A stretch of 64,000 nucleotides of DNA from Axinella damicornis (taxonomy: Eukaryota > Porifera > Demospongiae > Axinellida > Axinellidae): the NCBI GenBank assembly GCA_963931865.1, contig OZ007515.1, positions 8,290,685 to 8,354,684 on the forward strand, read 5' to 3'. A program made the position numbers and the translations under genes. Shown piece by piece: positions 58,201 through 64,000 of this stretch (positions are counted from its first letter, which is position 1; each line of letters opens with the position of its first letter). The notes below the pieces were generated by a model. It searched no databases, was not told the origin of the DNA, and saw nothing but the letters and a program-made list of their open reading frames with translations.

Positions 58201-61200
58201 TTCAAGAATTAGGCGGATCTGTATAGGTTCGAGTCCATAACCGACTTTGTGCTGGGCGGGGTAAGAATTGGCATGGGCAGGAAGACGAATGTTCTTGTCT
58301 ACACTATGTGACGTTCTTCCCATTAATTGACTATCTTCCAGGTACATGTATGGAAACCTGGAAATGTTGTTGCTTTCCTTTTGATCACTGCTTGTTTCTT
58401 TTGTGCTTAATCCCTCACATGTTGATACCACCAGTGCATAACTGACGTACTGTATTTTATCCTCGTTCCCATGTAGGCCATTTCCACCACTGGTCAGTAT
58501 TTGATCACTTGGAGTACTGCAAGCGATCAAATACTGGCGGTGGGAATGGCGTGGGAACGCTAGTGTGTTTTTCATTTCTCTGCAAAACGCTCACAACCCC
58601 CACTGTACTCATGTGCTTTGTATGTTCCCTCCTTTAGGCAACTACTTGAGAAAGAAGAATTGGAAAGGATCTTAGAAGGATGTGTGATGGTAAGCTCAGT
58701 GCATGCAAGGTTTGATGCTTAAGTGATTAGATTCTGAATGAAAACTTCCATTTACACTGTTGTTCAGATGGACCCATGTAGATATAAGGTTATTCTGGAA
58801 TGCAATTATAGAGAGAAACACCATTAAAAAAGCCCCCTTATTGTAGGACAGCTAGAAACACGGGACAAACTGCTACGGCAAGATGGATCCCTTGCCTATG
58901 AACTCTGAAGGAAAACCGCTGAACGAGGACAGCGCAATAAGCGCTATAACGTTATTGGTACAACGAAAACATACCATGATCTGTACAGTAGCGATCTAAC
59001 ACTCAATAGGGGGGAGGAGCACCCCTCTACCCCCCTTTGCGGGAAACACTGCATACTAGCCACAAGTAGTGCTCACACTTGCGGATCATGTTGGGGAAGC
59101 CCCCAGATCTCTTACTGTCTGTACATGCAACTTAACGGGAGTGCATCCCTTCCTTGCCACTGTGGTTATACTTGCCACCAGAGAGTACTCATAATATTGT
59201 CAGAATGCATAATATTATACTTACACTCCACAGGGTCTCGAGGTGAATGACAAAAAGCTGAAGATTCTTGAGTATGTGGAGTCTCGCATGACGTTCATAG
59301 CGCCTAATACATCAGTCGTAGTTGGACCCACTGTGGCCGCAAAGCTGATGGGTGAGTTTCTGTCCAACATTTACATGCGTGTGTACATTTCAAGTGATGG
59401 TCTGAAGATCATCATTTGTCACTGAAGTTGGTTGCAGTCAGCTAAGTGTGATTATTACGTTTGTTCCGACAGGTGTGGCTGGTGGACTTATTGCTCTGTC
59501 GAAAATTCCAGCATGCAATATCTTGGTAAGAATGCACATGAAACATTTATTGCCCGTGTGGTTAATGGTGGAATCTGATCTCTACCAGTTTGGATCGTGC
59601 AAAGACGTGCACAGCATGTCGCTAGCTGATTCCTAGATTGCTACACATTATCCATGTTTGCTTAGACAGCTCTCGGGGAATATGACCAACAATCAGTTCT
59701 CTCTTTACGTTCACAGCGAAACAGTCACGGTCCTCGAGAGCTAGACAAAGCGCTTTGATCGATCGCCGACCGTTCAAATACTAGCCACGGCTACTAAACA
59801 AGGGGGGCATTTATATCGTTCAGCCCTTCTGGAGGTGCGGCTATTATTCGAGGGTGGCCACTAATCAAGTGCAGCGTTTGATCGTGGAAATACGGTACTT
59901 TGACTAAGCAAGGCTGAATCTCATCAGGTACCCTCTTATGGTGAGAACATTCAATACCGCATGTAAACAGTTCATTATTCAACCCCCTCAGGCTTTTCAG
60001 AAAAGAGATAGGCAAAGTGTGTAATTTGACCTGTGCTATCATAGACATATATACATGTAGGTAAGGTTTGTATCATCAGGACAAGGCTGTTGGAGCTGCA
60101 GCGGCCAAAGGCGGTCAAGGCCGCTACATTTTCAGTGCCATTTTTAGTTACATTCCTTTGAACTTTAACCGTTGTCCATGTGTGCAAATGAAGAAAACCG
60201 TATCTGAACAAAAGCGCAGTTGTTTGAGAGTGTGGTCCAAAGCTGTGTGGGACAAGGAAGTTATGAAAAAGCAATGCAGTCTTTCGCCGTTTGCTGTGCA
60301 ATGCTGCTGTTTTGTGCACGAAACCCTTCTTGAATAACGCATTCTTGATTTTGCAACACTATGTTAGGTGTCTTGGTCATGAAAACGCGTGAACTTGAAG
60401 ATGATTTGATTGTTATAAGTTTATCGTACTTAGAGATTTATATATTTGGAGTCCATGTTATCCCTGAACATATATAGAGTTGGCTACATGTGTAAGTGGA
60501 TGATTCGTACACCTGTATCAGGTTTTGCATCCATGGTATATAGCTCTCTGGAGATTGGAAGAAAGGTGTGTTTTGCTCTGATTGTTTCAATGCAGGCCCC
60601 TCCACTACTCCTGTAGGTTCTCGGAGCCCAAAAGAGAAACCTGGCTGGATTCTCCACGGCTACAGTCCTCCCTCACACCGGCTTCATCTACTACTGCGAC
60701 ATTGTTCAGAGTACACCACAGGTACTGTTACCAGCTACTATACATGTATATACGACAAAGTAGCCAAAAATGACTCATCGTCAGTCCCATCCCATTCATC
60801 GCCGATTGCCTTAGCCTGAGGCAACTACATGTAGATAGACCGCAATCTCAGCTAGGGTTGTGTGTTACAATAGTTAGTCATGCTCAGGAAGTCACGCTCA
60901 GGAATGCAATTACCTGTTGTCAATACACATGTGATGGTACATCCGGCTTGGTTGACCGGCCGAGTCAGTGCAGAGCAGTCAGCAGCTCAGGCCCTTACTC
61001 TTCTTCATAGGAGACAGGGAGCTAACCACACCATGAATTTCAGTACTTGGGGAAGCATGCACTACTGCAGCTAATTCTTCCAACGTACATTTTCTGATAA
61101 CAGCTTCTGACTACATGTCGCCGTAGCAGTACGAACATAGCGCTCAGCTCATTAATTTATTATAAGGAACATCCCTAAATTTCCTTGGCCCGCCCCAAAT

Positions 61201-64000
61201 AGCAAATGATATGCATGTCAAGATACTGTTTTGCATGTTTACACAAGCGAGATATACCCATACTGCAGGACCTGAGAAGGAAGGCTGCTCGTTTGGTGGC
61301 TGCCAAATGTACTCTGGCTGCAAGAGTTGACAGTTTCCATGAGAATCCCAGCGGAAATGTTGGACAGGGTGAGTCTTGACATGTGATCAGAACTGTGTGT
61401 TGTGGACTGCCAAAGCTATATTGTGAATAGACTGTACTCCTGCAGTTGCATTTATGCCCTCATTAATTATACTACTGCAGGTAGTCACACGTTATTAGGT
61501 GCAGCTCACCTTAGGCGCATGTTCACTGTTAGGCACAGGTTTGACTCTCGTCTCAGCTAAGTAGGATCGAAAATCGCAGAGTTTCTTGAAGACTTCAGCA
61601 CAGTGTGGAAAAAGCTATGATTCCAAATGAAGCGCACTTCCTATTTGAGGTGTGTCATTCTGAATCAAATACATCACATTAGTAGGTGCATATTTCCTTC
61701 CTGTGGAGATAGAGGCGCATGCGCCTAATAATGCATGACTACGGTATCTGGAAATTATTGATCGCACAATGTGTGTCTTGCTCCTATTCTAATATACAGT
61801 GTGCTATATATGAGCCCATATCACACACTTGTTATGGCACTTCACCTAAGGTCATTGATCGTTGTACGTATGTTTGGACAATCACCAAAATTAATAGTAC
61901 ATACTCAGCGATGATGATAGAAGGTCAGCCTGGACCTCTCGATGATGCATTGAAGGTCATCCTGGACCTCTCGATGATGCATAGAAGGTCAGCCTGGACC
62001 TGTCGATGATGCGTTGAACTGGACCTCTCGATGACGCATAGAAGGTTAGCCTGGACCTCTCAATGATGCATAGAAGGTCAGCCTGGACCTCTCAATGATG
62101 CATAGAAGGTCAGCCTGGACCTCTCAATGATGCATTGAAGGTCAACCTGGACCTCTCAATGATGCATAGAAGGTCAGCCTGGACCTGTCGATGATGCGTT
62201 GAACTGGACCTCTCGATGACGCATAGAAGGTTAGCCTGGACCTCTCAATGATGCATAGAAGGTCATCCTGGACCTCTCAATGATGCATAGAAGGTCAGCC
62301 TGGACCTCTCAATGATGCATTGAAGGTCATCCTGGACCTCTCGATGATGCATAGAAGGTCAGCCTGGACCTGTCGATGATGCGTTGAACTGGACCTCCCG
62401 ATGATGATAGAAGGTCAGCCTGGACCTCTCAATGATGCATTGAAGGTCATCCTGGACCTCTCAATGATGCATAGAAGGTCAGCCTGGACCTCTCAATGAT
62501 GCATAGAAGGTCAGCCTGGACCTCTGCAAGCTGTGAAAGTGAGCTATGGATGCCTGACCAAAGGTTGAGAGTGACCTGTTCCCAACCAAGGTAAGCGTTG
62601 GTACGTGATGGCAATCACAATGTTTCAGTCAGAACCTTTGTGGGCCTTTCATGAGAGCTGTACAGTTGAAGTGAGCACTCGACCAATTGCAGGCGAGCCC
62701 AAAAATACATGTGGACAACCTGGCTGTCCTTGCTTGAGAAGCACTATAGGGCCCTCCACCTCCTCCTGTTCCACCATCACCACCATCGGGCCCCCATGTT
62801 GCAAGATGCTGAAACTGCTGCATACCATGATCTGTAGAGCAGGAAAACCTAATCACTGTTTTATCTTCCTCCTTGCCGTACTTTTACAGACCTAAGGAAA
62901 GAAGTTGAGAGAAAGCTTGACAAGTTGATGGAGCCTCCACCAGTCAAGGCTCCAAAGCCCCTTCCAAAGCCGGACGATCCTCCTAGGAAGAAAAGAGGGG
63001 GAAGAAGGTGAGGATGGCAGTGTCTTATCGATAGTGTTGCTTATACGTGGGCACCTTATAGGCACCTTGAGTACTTCAATTGTGCTTCAAACGCAGGGTA
63101 AGAAAAATGAAGGAAAGGTATGCCATCACTCAGATGAGAAAGCAAGCTAACAGAATGACATTCGGAGAGGTAAGTTTTGATCCACAGGGTCCTCTATCTC
63201 TGTCTATCATGCACTGTTGCTCGCGTTGTGATATATAAAGAAACAAATGGAACGCAATGATGAAAATGTGAGGCTTGTAGCCACAGCGAATGGATTGGCA
63301 CGGTTGCCGGATTAGCATGTTAGTTCATCTCCAACACTGGCCTCCCACATGTCGTTTACAGATGAGGTATATAGCCTCTCACACTCTGAGTGCTACATCT
63401 TTCTGATCATTGAAACTTTGGCCTCAATGAACTATATACATGTACTAAGAGTGGTCATCCTCAAGCAAATCCTGATATCACGGCCTTACCAAGCAAACTT
63501 CCACCCACAAAAATAACCTGCTATACGCCTAGTAGTTCACAAAAGACAGAAGGTAGACACATGGGGGTGGTACCCAACCTGTTTGACATCGATCTGTCCC
63601 TGGCATTGTAATCATGCAATTGCTTTGGATGGACATTACAAGAAACAGCATTGAGATTCTTTGTTGGGCACTGCCCTATGTGTGTCTACCATGTGTGTAC
63701 CTGACGGCACCAGACATGACCAGATCTCGCTGGCCTTCCCCTCTGTATTTGCATACTGTAGGCGATGGAGGTAGGAATGGCCTGGGAGTGAGGGTACTGT
63801 GTTTGCCTATGCTAGCATTCCATGAAGTAGCTAAGTGTGGGAGAGCTTTGCTGCCATAACTCTTCCGTTCGTTACAACGAAATTAACAATTGGGTTATTT
63901 ACATACATCTATGTTGCTGGTTCCTAGATTCAAGATGATGCCTACCAGGATGACTTAGGTTTCTCTACTGGCCAGCTTGGCAAGGGTGGTGTCAGTGGAC
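43293..64000 (+). CDS. PRPF31: PRPF31, U4/U6 small nuclear ribonucleoprotein Prp31 (5' exon and 3' end not seen)
   Basis: Twelve exons with GT/AG borders and matching phases: 43293-43350, 45901-45984, 49917-50014, 53227-53327, 58638-58689, 59234-59351, 59473-59525, 60617-60721, 61269-61368, 62890-63007, 63097-63169, 63928-64000+. Diagnostic peptides: [63 protein letters not shown] (Nop domain), [36 protein letters not shown] and [18 protein letters not shown]. The protein binds the 15.5K/U4 5' stem-loop and bridges U4/U6 to U5 in the tri-snRNP, in the nucleus. The usual MSLADELL-type first exon was not found upstream, and the C-terminal tail lies beyond the window. The gene covers over 20 kb for about 340 codons; the introns are full of repeats. 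Identification is firm. Confidence 0.97.
44352..44619. repeat. 268-bp near-perfect inverted repeat in PRPF31 intron 1
   Basis: ACAAGTAAAA...GATGTAGGGATACCAGAACG folds on its complement ending TTTTACTTGT. Arms are over 100 bp with few mismatches and a loop of about 45 bp (around 44465-44505). No coding frame spans it. Probably a young foldback MITE. Confidence 0.9.
44693..45141. mobile_element. 449-bp TIR element, TAGCCTCATTCCCAGGCCG termini
   Basis: The left end TAGCCTCATTCCCAGGCCG... and right end ...CGGCCTGGGAACAAGGCTA are inverted, and the match continues through GGGAGGGAGAAACGGCCTGG and GAGTTCAAACTGT. The tips belong to the hairpin family, but the body is longer. ATACCCCGCGT lies 12 bp outside the left tip and ATACCCCACGT abuts the right tip, a possible imperfect duplication. 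Confidence 0.75.
45230..45590 (-). pseudogene. Ty3/Gypsy retrotransposon RT fragment
   Basis: The minus frame reads [40 protein letters not shown] and [10 protein letters not shown], then after a stop [12 protein letters not shown], another stop, and [20 protein letters not shown]. This is the start of the Gypsy reverse transcriptase domain. Both stops are TGA at places where the family has Trp or a similar residue. No LTRs or other pol domains are seen nearby. Confidence 0.85.
45660..45794. mobile_element. Right-end fragment of the 449-bp TIR element
   Basis: CAGTTTGAACTCACAGAAGT, TGCCAGGCC and a terminal CGGCCTGGGAACGAGGCTA match the right end of the copy at 44693-45141. The left part is missing. 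Confidence 0.7.
46025..46170. repeat. Array of CTCGCGTGT / CGCGAGTGT motifs
   Basis: ACTCGCG, CGCGTGT and TCGCGAGTGT recur in both orientations over about 145 bp, CpG-rich in an AT-rich intron. There is no fixed period, so it is not a simple tandem repeat. Confidence 0.7.
46551..47297 (-). pseudogene. IS630/Tc1-superfamily transposase relic
   Basis: From 47297 down: an HTH-like N-terminal part ([20 protein letters not shown]; a later frame has [14 protein letters not shown]) with a frameshift, then [20 protein letters not shown] (first Asp of the DDE/D triad context), [28 protein letters not shown] and [13 protein letters not shown]. The DN that normally precedes the IHH-type segment is damaged, and several shifts and stops are present. 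Inactive. Confidence 0.8.
47390..47560 (-). pseudogene. Second, different Tc1/mariner transposase fragment
   Basis: The minus frame reads [37 protein letters not shown], then [15 protein letters not shown] is the second catalytic Asp region of Tc1-like transposases. It ends a few hundred bases from the other relic, in the same orientation, but belongs to another subfamily. Confidence 0.8.
47640..49400. other. PRPF31 intron 2, one tandem duplication, no exon seen
   Basis: A 57-bp segment starting GGTACCTTTGAGGTATAGGT occurs at 48864 and 48936, with 15 bp between. The minus strand around 49000-49130 has a short open frame ([20 protein letters not shown]) that I cannot assign. Confidence 0.45.
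50515..52735 (+). repeat. Tandem array of promoter-like modules with ATG and splice donor (PRPF31 intron 3)
   Basis: Large units begin near 50515, 51107, 51721 and 52207 with CGAGGGGCAACC.CACTCCTGG. Each contains two related submodules: one with CACGTGGC...CAGTCGATCG.GAGCAATGGCGACCA and a donor-like CACGGTGAGTTT; the other with GAGCAATGGC...CACCACCAAGGTGAGTTT. After each donor comes a shared block (GACAGCGATCACGG.GTGTGGTCAGAATCTT). Frames in different copies are not conserved as protein. A single diverged copy of the shared block may lie near 62583-62690. Confidence 0.8.
53358..53637. mobile_element. 280-bp MITE, TTTAAAATTGATGCCA termini
   Basis: CGCGTCTTTAAAATTGATGC at the left pairs with GCATCAATTTTAAAGGCGTG at the right. 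The core has AAGCTTCTTCC/GGAAG repeats. Confidence 0.75.
53694..54155. mobile_element. ~460-bp TIR element, CCGTA.ATCGGGAAATTTTC termini
   Basis: CCGTACATCGGGAAATTTTC at 53696 and the inverted GAAAATTTCCCGATCTACGG near 54153. It lies just after the previous MITE. The 203-aa open frame over it overlaps both termini and has no family match, so I treat it as chance. Confidence 0.65.
54450..55210 (-). other. Open minus-strand segments of unknown origin
   Basis: Frames include [20 protein letters not shown] and [20 protein letters not shown], with [19 protein letters not shown] further on. They look more protein-like than their surroundings and may be the decayed end of the transposon whose transposase is at 55.9-57.6 kb. 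Not assigned. Confidence 0.3.
55911..57630 (-). pseudogene. Mutator-like transposase relic (Mutator-like transposase domain family)
   Basis: In minus order: [12 protein letters not shown] and WESNLAAVW (57500-57627), repeated [16 protein letters not shown] (57495-56930), [19 protein letters not shown] (about 56610-56670), [18 protein letters not shown] and [19 protein letters not shown] (56320-56460), then [20 protein letters not shown] (about 56010-56100). The order and motifs match the invertebrate Mutator-like transposase family with a GDGDSSV-type acidic core. Parts between the motifs are missing or shifted, so it is inactive. It lies in PRPF31 intron 4, antisense to the host gene. Confidence 0.85.
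56925..57500. repeat. Minisatellite made from transposase coding sequence
   Basis: Two alternating unit types: a long one (about 60 bp: CCCACACTCCTATCGTTTCT, TGTAACTTGCTGTGGCCCCC, ACCTGTGGCCATCTGT) and a short one (about 27 bp: CCCACACGGTCCCCATCTGT, GGCCATCTGT). The long unit read on the minus strand is the [16 protein letters not shown] segment of the transposase. Confidence 0.9.
57815..58130. repeat. Three ~100-bp tandem units
   Basis: GCTCATCATGTGCAGCC, AAAATCGGGCAGGGTCGTTT and GGCCGCCC.AGCTGATGGCC recur three times with small indels. Confidence 0.85.
58461..58563. mobile_element. Hairpin MITE 75 bp before a PRPF31 exon
   Basis: CCTCGTTCCCATG...CAGTATTTGATCACTTGGAG folds on GCGATCAAATACTGGCGGTG and ends GTGGGAACGCTAG. 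The next exon starts at 58638, so the hairpin is close to the branch-point region. Confidence 0.75.
61920..62525. repeat. 32-bp minisatellite with higher-order pattern (PRPF31 intron 9)
   Basis: The unit is GAAGGTCAGCCTGGACCTCT followed by C(G/A)ATGATGCAT(A/T). A shorter variant (GCGTTGAACTGGACCTC) returns at about 61988, 62172 and 62370, so blocks of about 184-200 bp repeat as a larger unit. Confidence 0.9.

Noticed and set aside
58215..58250. tRNA B-box-like GGTTCGAGTCC
   Set aside because: No acceptor or anticodon stem can be folded around it.
59618..59636. MSLADS at 59618 as the PRPF31 start
   Set aside because: It resembles the usual PRPF31 N-terminus by chance: it lies in the intron after exon 59473-59525, far downstream of earlier exons, and stops at once.

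Overview
This is eukaryotic, intron-rich DNA from an animal, and I infer a demosponge. The evidence is spliceosomal introns with GT/AG borders, a clear PRPF31 orthologue, a proteinase K-like secreted subtilase cut into about 17 small exons, and an intronless beta-helix plus multi-membrane protein of a type I associate with sponges. The species cannot be named from the sequence. Two runs of exactly 200 N (16305-16504 and 38482-38681) are assembly gaps.

Layout. 1-7.1 kb holds no host gene that I can support, only hairpin MITEs, simple repeats and a broken non-LTR reverse transcriptase. 7177-10479 (-) is an intact beta-helix/multi-TM gene. 12.25-14.75 kb is a foldback element carrying three younger insertions, each of whose empty sites survives in the opposite arm. 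16.6-21.4 kb (-) is the secreted subtilase, read exon by exon; its last exon approaches a gap. 21.6-34.2 kb is repeat-rich: diverged segmental copies, two 21-bp minisatellites, palindromic MITEs and a DIRS-like retroelement relic. 34.4-42.2 kb (-) holds short coding exons of unrecognised genes, a CpG-rich promoter-like block near 36.9 kb, a 317-bp MITE with a perfect 41-bp TIR, and a frameshifted DUF7869-like relic. From 43.3 kb to the window end PRPF31 runs on the + strand; its 12 recognised exons are small and its introns are filled with transposon debris (Gypsy, IS630/Tc1-type, Mutator-like), minisatellites and a tandem array of promoter-like modules.

Two genes are well supported in function. 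PRPF31 is a U4/U6 snRNP assembly factor of the spliceosome. The subtilase has a signal peptide, an inhibitor I9 propeptide and the full Asp/His/Ser triad. I see no operon-like or pathway link between the genes. The most informative parts are the repeats: nested insertions with internal empty-site controls, a minisatellite built from transposase coding sequence, and repeated ATG-plus-splice-donor modules in a PRPF31 intron.
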